Shown: positions 25,599 through 34,910, counted from the stretch's first letter. The stretch is 64,000 bases of DNA from Paenibacillus sp. BK033 (GCF_004345425.1 NZ_SLVP01000005.1:1-64000); one strand, 5' to 3'. Translations and numbers: made by a program. Notes: generated from the sequence alone by a model not told the origin.

Positions 25599-26645
25599 AT
25601 GCATAATTCGGTATTTTTCAAGAGCGTCATTAACTCAAACTCCATATTTGATTCAATGGGGCTTCTTGGTCATTTTTTAAATGAGACGATCGGCTGCGAG
25701 CAAATTTGTTTATTTCTAATGGAAGATTCTCAGCGTCAGGAGCCGGCAGCGTATTCGTACAACATGCTGCAGGTGGATACCGGCCAGCTGCAGCAGCTTG
25801 CTGTAAAGGCTGAATTTTTCGAGCGTATTCCGGATGGAAGACCGCTGCGGCTAGATGATACGATAGACGGAATCTCCCTTGCGGAGACGTCTTTCCACAC
25901 GATATATCCCTTCCATATTAAACGCAACGCAACGTATGGCACACTCCTGCTCTGTTTTCAATCTCAGCGATCATTAACACCCGAAGAGCTTCAAATTTGC
26001 CGAATGAACAAACTGCATATGGACCAGCTCATCGACAAGATCTATTTCCGCAAGCAATTTCTGAAGGAACAGTCTTACGAGAGCCTGTTTAATACGCTGC
26101 GGATGAAGGACAGCTTCACGGTGGACCATTGCTATAACGTCGCCTTTTATTCCTCATTGCTTGGAGAAAAGCTTGGCCTATGTCCGTCCGAGCTGGAGCT
26201 GCTGAAGCTGGCCGCTCTGCTGCACGATATTGGAAAGCTGGCTATTCCGGATCATATTCTGATGAAGCCCGGCAGGCTAACCGATGACGAGTTTGACGTT
26301 ATCCGCCAGCATCCGGCTATCGGCTACCAGCTTCTGAAGGACCTGCCGGAAGTGAAGGACATTCTGCCTATTGTCAGGTGGCATCATGAGCGTATTGACG
26401 GAGGAGGTTACCCGGATGGCTTAAAAGGGGATGAAATCCCGCTGCTTGTCCGGATCGTCAGCCTAGCGGATGCTTTCGACGCAATGACTTCAACCCGGGT
26501 TTACCGAAGCACCCTTCATGTCGAGGAAGTCCGAAAGCAGTTAATTACGAACGTGAATACGCAGTTTGACGAACAGCTCGTTATGCTGTTCCTTGAGATC
26601 ATCGACGAGCAAATGACGATGAGAACCATATCTACAGGTGAATGA
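25599..26645 (+). CDS. HD-GYP cyclic-di-GMP phosphodiesterase with GAF-like sensor
   Basis: A 348-residue protein. About residues 20-150 form a degenerate GAF-like domain (FHIKRNATYGTLLLCFQSQ). The HD-GYP domain spans about 165-335: HDIGKLAIPDHILMKPGRLT, then QHPAIGYQLL, the WHHERIDGGGYPDGLKGDEI signature and LADAFDAMTSTRVYR. All metal-binding His/Asp residues of the family appear present, so it should hydrolyse c-di-GMP. The ribosome binding site AGAGG precedes ATG 25599. The REC-GGDEF gene follows after 21 bases, giving an opposing synthase/hydrolase pair. Confidence 0.92.
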   Translation: MHNSVFFKSVINSNSIFDSMGLLGHFLNETIGCEQICLFLMEDSQRQEPAAYSYNMLQVDTGQLQQLAVKAEFFERIPDGRPLRLDDTIDGISLAETSFHTIYPFHIKRNATYGTLLLCFQSQRSLTPEELQICRMNKLHMDQLIDKIYFRKQFLKEQSYESLFNTLRMKDSFTVDHCYNVAFYSSLLGEKLGLCPSELELLKLAALLHDIGKLAIPDHILMKPGRLTDDEFDVIRQHPAIGYQLLKDLPEVKDILPIVRWHHERIDGGGYPDGLKGDEIPLLVRIVSLADAFDAMTSTRVYRSTLHVEEVRKQLITNVNTQFDEQLVMLFLEIIDEQMTMRTISTGE

Positions 26646-26666
26646 AATCGGAAAGAGAGTTGGAGT

Positions 26667-27563
26667 ATGTCATTGCGTGAAAAGATACTCATCGTAGACG
26701 ATGAACCGCATAATGTACAGATTCTTCGTATATTTTTGAACGCCTTAAATTACAGCATACATACGGCGGAGTGCGGCTCTGAGGCATTACGGATGTACGA
26801 TGAGATTCGTCCGGATCTCGTCCTGCTGGACGTAATGATGCCTGACATGTCGGGCTTTGACGTCTGCAAGCAGTGGATGAGCCGGGAAGAATTTGATACG
26901 CCCGTTATCTTCTTGTCTGCCAACGTGCAGAAGAAGGATATCCTGCAAGGCCTGCAGCTTGGCGCGTTTGACTATTTGACCAAGCCTTACGACCTTGATC
27001 TGCTCGAAATGAAAGTGAGCTATGCCCTGGGACAAAAGCAGAAGCTGGAGCGCTTGATGAGCGACAAAGAAAAGCTGTCCGAGAGAGCGAATACGGACGC
27101 TTTAACCGGACTGTACAACCGGATGTATTTAAATGAGGTACTGTTGGAGTCGTCGGTTAGCCTGGCCGATTACGGCGCGATGCTGATGATCGATATGGAC
27201 AATTTCAAATACATCAACGATACGTTTGGCCATCTCGTGGGGGATCAAGTCCTGAAAGCGATTGCCTCCATTATTCAGAAGGCTATCTCGCCGGAGAAGG
27301 ATCTTGCCTTCCGCTTTGGCGGGGACGAGTTTCTCGTATTGCTGCAGCAGGAACAGGAAGCAATGGAGACCGCGCAGGAGATTATCCGGACGGTAAACGA
27401 ACTTGCAATCGGCTCGCTCGTGGAACAGAGCGCGAAAGCTTCAGTCAGCATCGGAATTACGAAGAGCTCTGACCATTATTCCTTTGAACAAATCATCGGC
27501 TTTGCCGACCGGGCCTTGCTGCGGTCCAAACAAAGCGGCAAAAATCAGATCACGATCTATTAA
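26667..27563 (+). CDS. Response regulator with GGDEF domain (diguanylate cyclase)
   Basis: A 298-residue protein. The receiver domain (about residues 5-120) has phosphoacceptor Asp55 in VLLDVMMPD and the Lys switch in YLTKPYD. After a short helical linker, the GGDEF domain (about 140-298) begins DALTGLYNRMYLNE and carries intact GGDEF at 218-222. The position of the inhibitory RxxD site five residues upstream reads PEKD, so product feedback is probably absent. It would make c-di-GMP when phosphorylated, probably by the hybrid-type kinase encoded 22 bases downstream. Confidence 0.93.
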   Translation: MSLREKILIVDDEPHNVQILRIFLNALNYSIHTAECGSEALRMYDEIRPDLVLLDVMMPDMSGFDVCKQWMSREEFDTPVIFLSANVQKKDILQGLQLGAFDYLTKPYDLDLLEMKVSYALGQKQKLERLMSDKEKLSERANTDALTGLYNRMYLNEVLLESSVSLADYGAMLMIDMDNFKYINDTFGHLVGDQVLKAIASIIQKAISPEKDLAFRFGGDEFLVLLQQEQEAMETAQEIIRTVNELAIGSLVEQSAKASVSIGITKSSDHYSFEQIIGFADRALLRSKQSGKNQITIY

Positions 27564-27585
27564 ACGGATGGATAGGTGAAAATTT

Positions 27586-29376
27586 ATGATGGAATTAAAG
27601 AGCTTTAAGAAATTATTTCTGATGACGAAAGTGATTAATTCGCAATTTGAGCTGTCCGATATTTTGCAGGTCTTCGTTGACGCCATCGCAAGCGAAATTA
27701 CGCAGGCGGATCTGGTCGGATTTTTCCTCAAGCAGCCTGACGGCACTTTCATCGGGTACAAGGGAAACAAGATGTCGATCGATATTACGGAGCTTCTGAT
27801 TGATCCTCAGAAGGATCGCTTTGTCTGCGATATTCTGGAGAGAAGAGCAAGCGACTACATCGACGATACCAACCTTGATCCTCGGATTGACGATGATAAG
27901 AAGCTGCTGATGAAAATCAAGTCCATATTGGGGATTCCCGTCATTGTGAATGATTCGGTATTCGGCGTTGTCTTCGTCCATGATTTCGGGAAGCCGATGA
28001 ATCTGACCCGCGAACAAATCGAAGTGACGGAAGCGTTCGTCAACATGGTCAGCGTCGCCATTCACAATATCCAGATGTTCGAAAACACGAAAAATCTCGT
28101 GGACAAGCAGCAGCTGCTGCTGGATGCGACGAAAGCATTGTCCAAGTCGCTCTCAGTGCGCGAAGTATTAAAGACCTGCTTCCATTATATGAAACGGGCA
28201 ACGGGCTCGGATGAAGTGGGGATCCACTTGTATAACGAGAAGGAGCGTACGATCGAGCCGTATCATATTTCCTCGGTAAGCGTAACGGAGGAGGAATGGA
28301 AGAATAGGCACCGCGAAGATATCAAGCTGAGCATTGATAAGGACAAGCTGTTCTACGAGGTTGTTACGGAGAAAAAGGCGATAGCGATTTCGGATGTTTA
28401 CAAGGATCCGCGTCCGGATCACCGGGCTTGCGAGATGTTCGGCATCAAAAGCCTGCTTCTTATCCCGCTTGTTGCAAAAGACCGCGTGTTTGGCGATGTC
28501 GTCATCCCAACCATGAACAAGTGCCGTGAATACGAGCCGGGCGAGATCGAATTCTGCCAGTCGATTGCGGATGTAACGGCGACTGCACTGGCGAACGCCA
28601 TTCATACCGAGCATCTGGATTATTCGGTCAATGTTCGTTCAATGGAGCTGCAGCAGGCGAACTTCAAGCTTGAGGGCTTGGTGAAGGAGCTCGAGTATTT
28701 GAATGAGCTGAAGAGCGATTTTATCGCAACGCTATCCCATGAGCTTCGTACGCCTATCACGGCCGTCAAAGGTACCGTTGATATTTTGCGCAAGGAAGTG
28801 CTGGGCAAGCTGAACGACTCCCAGCTCGATCTGCTGGAGACGGCAGGCAAATCGATCGAGCGTCTGCTGAATCAGGTGAATGAGCTGCTTGATTTCGCCA
28901 AGATGGAGAACGGGAAATTCGAACTGACGTATTCGGAGTTCGATTTCGAAGAGTTGATCCGGGAAGCCACGCATATCGTAGATTCTTTGATCAATAAGAA
29001 GAAGCTGGAGCTTGCCGTTGAGATCCACGCGGGCGAGGATAGAACGATGCGGGCCGACCGCGAGCGGATTCTGCAAATTCTGCTCAATCTCTTGTCCAAT
29101 TCCATCAAGTTTACCCCGCAAAGAGGCAAGATTACGATCAAGGCTTACATGGAAGACAACGGGATGACGATCGAAGTGATTGATACCGGCATAGGAATTC
29201 CGGTGGAGAAGCAGAAAAATATTTTCACGAAGTTTTACCAGGTGAACAATCAAATTAACGGCACAGGCCTTGGCCTTGCGATATCGAGGCAGCTGATTGA
29301 AATGCACGGGGGGATCATTTCGTTTGAATCGACGGAAGGGGAAGGCTCCGTATTCAAATTTACCGTTAAGAAATAA
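27586..29376 (+). CDS. GAF-GAF sensor histidine kinase
   Basis: A 596-residue cytoplasmic kinase with no transmembrane segment. The first GAF domain covers about residues 10-165 and the second about 180-335 (SLLLIPLVAKDRVFGDVVIP). A coiled linker (SMELQQANFKLEGLVKEL) follows. HisKA has phosphoacceptor His385 in ATLSHELRTPI, and the HATPase domain has NLLSNSIKF, DTGIGIP and GTGLGLAISR. It likely phosphorylates the adjacent REC-GGDEF protein, coupling cytosolic signals to c-di-GMP level. The start is ATG 27586 (GGTGAAAATTT upstream); a second ATG follows directly. Confidence 0.9.
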   Translation: MMELKSFKKLFLMTKVINSQFELSDILQVFVDAIASEITQADLVGFFLKQPDGTFIGYKGNKMSIDITELLIDPQKDRFVCDILERRASDYIDDTNLDPRIDDDKKLLMKIKSILGIPVIVNDSVFGVVFVHDFGKPMNLTREQIEVTEAFVNMVSVAIHNIQMFENTKNLVDKQQLLLDATKALSKSLSVREVLKTCFHYMKRATGSDEVGIHLYNEKERTIEPYHISSVSVTEEEWKNRHREDIKLSIDKDKLFYEVVTEKKAIAISDVYKDPRPDHRACEMFGIKSLLLIPLVAKDRVFGDVVIPTMNKCREYEPGEIEFCQSIADVTATALANAIHTEHLDYSVNVRSMELQQANFKLEGLVKELEYLNELKSDFIATLSHELRTPITAVKGTVDILRKEVLGKLNDSQLDLLETAGKSIERLLNQVNELLDFAKMENGKFELTYSEFDFEELIREATHIVDSLINKKKLELAVEIHAGEDRTMRADRERILQILLNLLSNSIKFTPQRGKITIKAYMEDNGMTIEVIDTGIGIPVEKQKNIFTKFYQVNNQINGTGLGLAISRQLIEMHGGIISFESTEGEGSVFKFTVKK

Positions 29377-29402
29377 GAGAAAGAGTTAAGAAGGAGAATA
29401 AG

Positions 29403-31070
29403 ATGAGAGCAATCGAAGCTGGATTAAGATTTTTGGTCAGTCAAGGGGTCAAGTACATTTTCGGAGTCCCGGCGGGCTCTATCAATGCTTTGTATGATTG
29501 CTTGCATGAACTTCCAGAATTAACATCCATTGTAGCCAAGCATGAGTCAAGTTCAGGGTATATGGCTGCAGCCTATACAAGAATTACGGGTATTCCAAGC
29601 GTTTGCGTGGGCTCGAGCGGTCCCGGCGCAACGAATCTGGTCACGCCTGCCGCAAATGCATGGCGCGAGAAGCTTCCGGTTATTTTCCTGACGGGCGCAA
29701 TTCCAACTACGAAATTCGGCAAGGGCGGAGGACAGGAGCTGAATGCGGACCCGATCTTCGCCTCCGTCACCAAGCTGAGCAAGACCGTCACTAATCCCGA
29801 AGATCTGCCCCGCGTTCTGGCCGAAGCCTATAACACCGCAATCAGCGGAATTCCCGGACCGGTGCATATTACGATTCCGATCAACATGCAAATGACGGAG
29901 ATTGGCGAGCCGGAAGCGTTGACGGCGGTTCAGACGCAGCCCGTCCAGCCGAGCGCGGACGAGATTGAAGCCGCGGCAGCAGCCATCAAGAAAGCGGGGC
30001 GCCGGGGCGCGTTAATGCTTGGACACGGCTCCAAGGAATTTAAAGACACGGTTCGGCGTTTCGCCGAGCTGACCGGCTGGCACGTTGCGACAACCCCTCG
30101 CGGCAAAGGCGCTTTCCCGGAAAATCATCCGCTTGCTCTTGGCGTATACGGGTTGGCGAGCAATGATTCGGCGGTCGATTACTTGCGCGGCGATAATCAT
30201 GATCTGTTAATGATTGTTGGCTCCGCATTAGGCGAGTCGGCAACAAGCAGTTGGGACGAGCGGCTTGTCAGCGGCAAACAGATCATTCATATCGACCATG
30301 ATAAACGGGAATTAGGCAAAAATTTCGATACCGATTACCCGGTGCACGGAGACATTGAGCTTGCGGTATGGCAACTGATCGACCGTCTGACCGCAGGCGT
30401 ACAGGAGGAGCAGCTTGAGGAGATCTCGGCCGCCTACAGGGAAGCCGCTGCCGCATTGGAAGCAGCGGGTCCGGGGACGGAGGACTGGAATACGAGAGCC
30501 GCAATCCGCCAGCTTAATCTGCTTGCGCCAGACAATGCCAGGTATTATGTAGATATCGGCGAATTTATGACCTACTCGATTCAAAATCTCGTGATCCGCG
30601 AGTCGCAAGAGTTCGATATCAACATTAACTTTGGCGGAATGGGATCGGGAATTAGCGGTGCCCTGGGCGCTCAGCTTGCGGAACCGGCCCGACCGGTTAT
30701 CAGTATTACCGGGGACGGCTGCTTCTTCATGCATGGCATGGAAGTGCTGACGGCCAAGGAATACAATCTCCCGATTGTATTTGTCGTCATTAACAATGCC
30801 CGCCTTGGCATGGTGTATCACGGACATATGATGCAGTACAGACGCTGCCTGGAAGATTTCTCCCAGCAGCGCACAAGCATCGCGGATGTTGCCAAAGCGC
30901 TTGGCGTCCGGTACACGCAAGCTGAATCCTTGGAAGAACTTCGGCCGGAGCTTGCGAAAGACTGGTTCGATCAAACCAAAGGACCTATCGTTATCGAGAT
31001 TAACGTCGAAGGGAACGAAATCCCGCCGATGGGCGAACGCGTGAAGTTTTTGCAGGGCGCTACTTATTAA
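29403..31070 (+). CDS. ThDP-dependent enzyme, acetolactate synthase/pyruvate oxidase-like
   Basis: A 555-residue three-domain thiamine-diphosphate enzyme. The N-terminal PYR domain has the catalytic Glu in VAKHESSSGYMAAAY (near residue 49). The central domain has GPVHITIPINMQM and GALMLGHGSKE. The C-terminal PP domain has the ThDP motif from GDGCFFMHGMEVLTAKEYN to the INN segment (about 438-465). Overall similar to acetolactate synthase, pyruvate oxidase or benzoylformate decarboxylase; the reaction cannot be fixed by eye. AAGGAG precedes the ATG. It lies 26 bases after the histidine kinase gene in the same direction, an unusual neighbour for a metabolic enzyme. Confidence 0.88.
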   Translation: MRAIEAGLRFLVSQGVKYIFGVPAGSINALYDCLHELPELTSIVAKHESSSGYMAAAYTRITGIPSVCVGSSGPGATNLVTPAANAWREKLPVIFLTGAIPTTKFGKGGGQELNADPIFASVTKLSKTVTNPEDLPRVLAEAYNTAISGIPGPVHITIPINMQMTEIGEPEALTAVQTQPVQPSADEIEAAAAAIKKAGRRGALMLGHGSKEFKDTVRRFAELTGWHVATTPRGKGAFPENHPLALGVYGLASNDSAVDYLRGDNHDLLMIVGSALGESATSSWDERLVSGKQIIHIDHDKRELGKNFDTDYPVHGDIELAVWQLIDRLTAGVQEEQLEEISAAYREAAAALEAAGPGTEDWNTRAAIRQLNLLAPDNARYYVDIGEFMTYSIQNLVIRESQEFDININFGGMGSGISGALGAQLAEPARPVISITGDGCFFMHGMEVLTAKEYNLPIVFVVINNARLGMVYHGHMMQYRRCLEDFSQQRTSIADVAKALGVRYTQAESLEELRPELAKDWFDQTKGPIVIEINVEGNEIPPMGERVKFLQGATY

Positions 31071-31082
31071 TCGAAACCATAC

Positions 31083-31119
31083 AGCTGCTTTCCGTTTAAA
31101 TACGGAGGCAGCTTTTTTT
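31083..31119 (+). terminator. Terminator of the signalling/ThDP unit
   Basis: AGCTGC..TCCGT pairs with ACGGA..GCAGCT around an AT-rich loop and ends in seven T. It marks the probable end of the transcription unit 25599-31070. Confidence 0.8.
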
Positions 31120-31193
31120 CGTCCGGCCGATAAATCGCATAAAAAGGGAAATGCCGTGAGACGTTAAGGGCAAGGGAAGGGAGGCGTTCAGCA

Positions 31194-32129
31194 ATGCGAA
31201 GGAAAGAAATACCGTCCTTTTATTTCTATGTGCTGCATGGCTTGCTTGTTGCCGTAGTTCTTATCCTTATCTTGTCTTTAGCGGAGCAGCCGGCTGTGTC
31301 GGCCGGCCAGCGGATTGCGAAGCACGCGGCTATTATTGCCCACCGCGGTGCATCCGGTTATGCACCCGAGCATACCCTTGCCGCTTTTCGCAGCGCTATT
31401 GAAGCGGGAGCGGACTATATCGAGATTGATCTTCAGCTTACGAAGGACGGTCAGATCATTGCGATGCATGATAATACGGTTAACCGTACCACTGACGCAA
31501 AAGGCAAGGTGAGGGCCATGACCCTTGATGCCATTAAGCAGCTGGATGCCGGCTCCTGGTTTAACCGGCATCATCCGATGTATGCAAGAGAAGAGTTCGC
31601 GAGGCAGCAAGTGCCTTCTCTATCCGAGATATTCGCCGCATTCGGCCGAGAAACCCATTATATTCTGGAGATTAAAGACTCGCCTTACAATCCGGGAATT
31701 GAAGAAAAGCTGCTAGAGACCATCCGCCAATACGGGCTTGAGGATCAAGTCATCATCCAGTCGTTTGACGTCAAGAGCTTAAAGAAAATTCACCGGATGA
31801 ACGACAGGATCGAATTACTGCAGCTGATGTGGTATAACACGCCGGCTCGGATCAGCAGCGTTTCCTTAAATAAAATCAAAAAATATGCTACGGGGATCAG
31901 CCCTAATTTTCCGAAAATCAATGCTGCTTATGTTCATAAAGTTCAAAAATCGGGTCTTCGCATTTACCCGTATACGGTAAATTATCAATTAAACATGGAC
32001 CGGGCATTGAGCTGGGGAGTTGACGGCATATACACGGATTACCCGGATCGGTTCCGCGAAGTGCTGCGGCAGAACAGCAGTTATGTTTATCTGCTTCGCC
32101 ATACTCTTTCCCAGTGGCTCAATAACTGA
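31194..32129 (+). CDS. Membrane-anchored glycerophosphodiester phosphodiesterase
   Basis: A 311-residue protein. A basic start and hydrophobic segment (about residues 10-36) form a signal anchor, and the TIM-barrel GDPD domain covers about 44-290. Catalytic motifs are clear: AHRGASGYAPEHT, EIDLQLTKDGQ, MHDNTVNRTT and LEIKD. It would cleave glycerophosphodiesters to glycerol 3-phosphate and alcohol outside the membrane, recycling phospholipid or teichoic-acid material. GGGAAGGGAGG precedes the ATG. It converges on a small minus-strand gene with only 5 bases between stops. Confidence 0.92.
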   Translation: MRRKEIPSFYFYVLHGLLVAVVLILILSLAEQPAVSAGQRIAKHAAIIAHRGASGYAPEHTLAAFRSAIEAGADYIEIDLQLTKDGQIIAMHDNTVNRTTDAKGKVRAMTLDAIKQLDAGSWFNRHHPMYAREEFARQQVPSLSEIFAAFGRETHYILEIKDSPYNPGIEEKLLETIRQYGLEDQVIIQSFDVKSLKKIHRMNDRIELLQLMWYNTPARISSVSLNKIKKYATGISPNFPKINAAYVHKVQKSGLRIYPYTVNYQLNMDRALSWGVDGIYTDYPDRFREVLRQNSSYVYLLRHTLSQWLNN

Positions 32130-32134
32130 CCAGG

Positions 32135-32335
32135 CTACCGTCCGCTGCGCAGCTTTAACGTACGCCGGATCAGCATGGGTAAGGTCATGCTTCCGGCTGT
32201 CGCTGCGATAAACGAATGAAAGGGAATGATTAGGGCGTAGTATGCAGCTGTACTGATAACGATATCGATCAGAATGAACTTTCTAACCTCCGCTATTGGA
32301 ATAACCACGATAACAATCGGTTGTTTATTTCCCAT
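32135..32335 (-). CDS. Small hydrophobic membrane protein (hypothetical)
   Basis: A 66-residue protein: MGNKQPIVIVVIPIAEVRKF, then a hydrophobic segment (ILIDIVISTAAYYALIIPFH), a small-residue stretch (SFIAATAGSMTLPMLI) and a basic tail. A textbook GGAGG lies 7 bases before the ATG at 32335, and the stop abuts the convergent GDPD gene, which supports a real gene. I do not recognise the family. The gap 32336-32482 between it and niaP is AT-rich and should hold both divergent promoters; no convincing box pair stands out. Confidence 0.6.
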   Translation of the reverse strand: MGNKQPIVIVVIPIAEVRKFILIDIVISTAAYYALIIPFHSFIAATAGSMTLPMLIRRTLKLRSGR

Positions 32336-32482
32336 TTCCGCTTCCTCCAGCTCCGATAATCTCTATTTCCCATCCTATTGCGCATTATATTTGTCCCATT
32401 CGGTTTACCTGTTACATATTGGCATTCGTTCCAGGGCACATTGTAAATACCGAATAGTTTAAGAATGGGGGGCAGGGTCAAG

Positions 32483-33706
32483 ATGAGTGAGGCTGCAGCA
32501 TTATGGCGGACTTCCAAAAACCGTAAATTATTGTTAAGCGCCGGATTCAGCTGGCTGTTCGACGCCATGGACGTTGGCCTTGTCTCGTTTATCGCAGCGG
32601 CTTTAAGCGTCGATTGGCACCTAAATGCCGAGCAGATTGGTCTGCTTGCCGCGATAAACTCAACCGGAATGGCGTTTGGCGCTGCGGTATCCGGGTCGCT
32701 TGCCGACCGCTACGGCCGGAAAACCGTTCTGCTTTGGACTTTGCTTTTATTTTCCGCAGCCAGCGGATTGTCAGCCCTAGCACCTAATTTAGCTGTTCTG
32801 GCTATTCTTCGTTTTGTGGCGGGATTCGGTTTAGGCGGGGAGCTTCCGGTTGCATCAACGTTAGTATCCGAATCGGTGCCTGTTGAAGTGAGGGGCAGAG
32901 CGATTGTTCTGCTCGAGAGCTTCTGGGCAGGCGGCTGGATACTTGCCGCTCTCATTTCCTACTTCTTTATTCCGCATTTCGGATGGAGAATGGCACTTGT
33001 TATCGGAGCTATACCCGCGGTCTATGCGTTGTTCCTCAGACGGGCAATCGAAGATTCCCCGCGCTTTAAGGAGCAGGCCGACAGGAGAAGGCTTCGTTTT
33101 GGCGAGCGCATGTCCTCCCTATGGTCCGGTCCTTACCGGCGGGCAACCGTAACGTTGTGGATATTATGGTTCACCGTCGTCTTTTCTTATTACGGGATGT
33201 TCCTATGGCTTCCAACCGTAATGGTATTGAAAGGCTTTACGCTCGTGAAGAGCTTTCAATACGTGCTTATCATTACATTAGCCCAATTACCGGGATATTT
33301 TACGGCTGCTTATTTGATTGAACGGGTAGGCAGAAAAGCGGTACTCGGCATTTATTTGCTTATGACGGCCGTATGCGCCCTATGGTTCGGTAATGCCAGT
33401 ACAGCCGGGATGCTTCTTGCAGCGGGCATTTTCCTGTCCTTTTTCAATCTGGGGGCTTGGGGGGCTATGTATGCTTATACGCCGGAGCTTTATCCTACAA
33501 GCGTTCGTTCGACTGGAGTAGGCTTTGCTGCGGCTTTCGGGAGAATCGGAGGGATTATCGGACCGTATCTGGTGGGGTTGTTAATTGACAACGGCACAAC
33601 GATTAATGCCGTGTTTATTGTTTTCTTTGTTGCGATCGTCATTGGCGCGCTAACGGTAATGCTGTTTGGCCGGGAAACAAAGGGGTTGGATCCTGACCGC
33701 GCGTAA
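32483..33706 (+). CDS. niaP: NiaP-type nicotinate transporter (MFS)
   Basis: A 407-residue 12-helix major facilitator protein. The run GFSWLFDAMDVGLVSF near the start, ADRYGRK (motif A), GLGGELPVASTLVSE, VLLESFWAGGWILAALISYF and FFNLGAWGAMYAYTPELYP match the B. subtilis niacin permease NiaP (YceI) as I recall it over its whole length. It should import nicotinic acid for NAD synthesis. The frame is open from 32465, but ATG 32483 follows GGGGGGCAGGG and gives the usual N-terminus. No NAD-salvage gene lies beside it. Confidence 0.88.
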   Translation: MSEAAALWRTSKNRKLLLSAGFSWLFDAMDVGLVSFIAAALSVDWHLNAEQIGLLAAINSTGMAFGAAVSGSLADRYGRKTVLLWTLLLFSAASGLSALAPNLAVLAILRFVAGFGLGGELPVASTLVSESVPVEVRGRAIVLLESFWAGGWILAALISYFFIPHFGWRMALVIGAIPAVYALFLRRAIEDSPRFKEQADRRRLRFGERMSSLWSGPYRRATVTLWILWFTVVFSYYGMFLWLPTVMVLKGFTLVKSFQYVLIITLAQLPGYFTAAYLIERVGRKAVLGIYLLMTAVCALWFGNASTAGMLLAAGIFLSFFNLGAWGAMYAYTPELYPTSVRSTGVGFAAAFGRIGGIIGPYLVGLLIDNGTTINAVFIVFFVAIVIGALTVMLFGRETKGLDPDRA

Positions 33707-33755
33707 CGCGGACCGAAGGCGGGAGGTATGATCAGATCAAATGCAGGAATCGTAA

Positions 33756-33805
33756 GGCCAAACGCGGCTGTCTTGTACGCGATCTTCCGCATTTGGCCAT
33801 TTTTT
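33756..33805 (+). terminator. Terminator of niaP
   Basis: GGCCAAA.CGCGG (33756-33767) pairs with CCGC.ATTTGGCC (33787-33798), followed by six T. It closes the niaP unit ahead of the convergent parB-like gene. Confidence 0.75.
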
Positions 33806-33875
33806 GCGATGATTTTCGGGATTATCTATCCGATTCCTGGTCTGGAAAAGGGCATATCAAGAAGTGCTTACCGGA

Positions 33876-34910
33876 TTAATTGGCTGCAGCGATTTTTTTG
33901 AGCTTGTCCCATTCCTCGGCGTGGCTGCGCAATTGCTCCAGCAGTGCTTCCATTCGCCTGATCAGCTCCATTCTCTCCTCGGGATTCAGTTCCTGCAAGG
34001 ATAAAGCCGCTTCATTGGGCAGCGGGGTGAAAGAGGGCAGGACAGCCAAGAGCTGATTCAGCTTCTTGTCCATGGCCTCGTAGGGACTGACCGGAGCAGG
34101 AATAGTCTCGACTGCAGTTGTTGTTGCTGTCTCGGTCTCGGTAGACTTCGGCTTTTCCGCCTTAGGCGCCTTTGGTTCGGCCGGCTTCGATTTCTCCGCC
34201 TTATTATGCTGCTGCACAGACCAGGTTTCCAGCAATCCGGGACCGGATTTGTAAAGCAGCTTGTCTTTTGTTGCGGCAGAAATGTCCTTGTCTTTGAACA
34301 GCTTGGCGATTTTCTTCACGTCCGAAGGCGGCATTTCGTCTCTTGCCATAATCAGAGCCAGCGGATCGCGATGCTCCATGGGCAAATCCTTGAGCGGCAG
34401 CAGCTGGTCCTCCGTGAGACGGTCCTTGCGGATTTCCGTGCCGCCAATGATAAGCTTCCGAACCGAGTTGCCGAATTTAAGCAGCTCGCACTTGTTCTTT
34501 ATGTACGACTCCGGTTTGCCGAATTTGCTGGCCAGGAATTTAACGGATCGGCTGAACTTCGGATCGGTCATCAGCTTATTGAAAGCTTCTGCTTCCTCAA
34601 TCGGAGAGAAGCCTTGACGCGTCAGGTTCTCCGCGATTTGCTCCAAATAGATCTCTTGTTCATCGGTCATGTTCGTCACGATGCAAGGGATCGTAGCAAG
34701 TCCAAGGCGTTTGCAGGCTTTATAACGGCGGTTGCCGTAAATAATTTTGTATCTTCCGCCATCAATCGTTCTTACTTTAATGGGGGAAAGAAGCCCGATT
34801 TCCTCAATATTACGCATCAGCTCGACCAAAGCTTCTTCGTCGAACTGGTAGCGGGGCTGGTCCGTATCTTCATCGATTTGGGTTAATGGGAGTTGTACAA
34901 TATCCATCAT
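33876..34910 (-). CDS. ParB/Noc-like DNA-partition family protein (orphan)
   Basis: A 344-residue protein. The N-terminal ParB/sulfiredoxin-type domain spans about residues 1-110, with YKIIYGNRRYKACKRLG (variant of the GxRRxxA CTP-binding motif, residues 54-70) and ENLTRQGFSPIEEAEAF (94-110). An HTH-like region follows (FLASKFGKPESYIKNKCELL), then a Lys/Ala/Pro/Thr-rich linker (about 235-275) and a C-terminal coiled segment. No ParA gene lies beside it and the neighbourhood is not origin-like, so it is an orphan family member, perhaps a specialised CTP-switch DNA binder. AGGAG precedes tandem ATGs at 34910/34907; TATAAT lies upstream (34941-34946, minus strand). Confidence 0.85.
   Translation of the reverse strand: MMDIVQLPLTQIDEDTDQPRYQFDEEALVELMRNIEEIGLLSPIKVRTIDGGRYKIIYGNRRYKACKRLGLATIPCIVTNMTDEQEIYLEQIAENLTRQGFSPIEEAEAFNKLMTDPKFSRSVKFLASKFGKPESYIKNKCELLKFGNSVRKLIIGGTEIRKDRLTEDQLLPLKDLPMEHRDPLALIMARDEMPPSDVKKIAKLFKDKDISAATKDKLLYKSGPGLLETWSVQQHNKAEKSKPAEPKAPKAEKPKSTETETATTTAVETIPAPVSPYEAMDKKLNQLLAVLPSFTPLPNEAALSLQELNPEERMELIRRMEALLEQLRSHAEEWDKLKKIAAAN

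Noticed and set aside
33728..33904. 58-codon ORF after niaP starting beside GGGAGG
   Set aside because: It runs through the niaP terminator hairpin and into the end of the convergent parB-like gene, so it is more likely chance.
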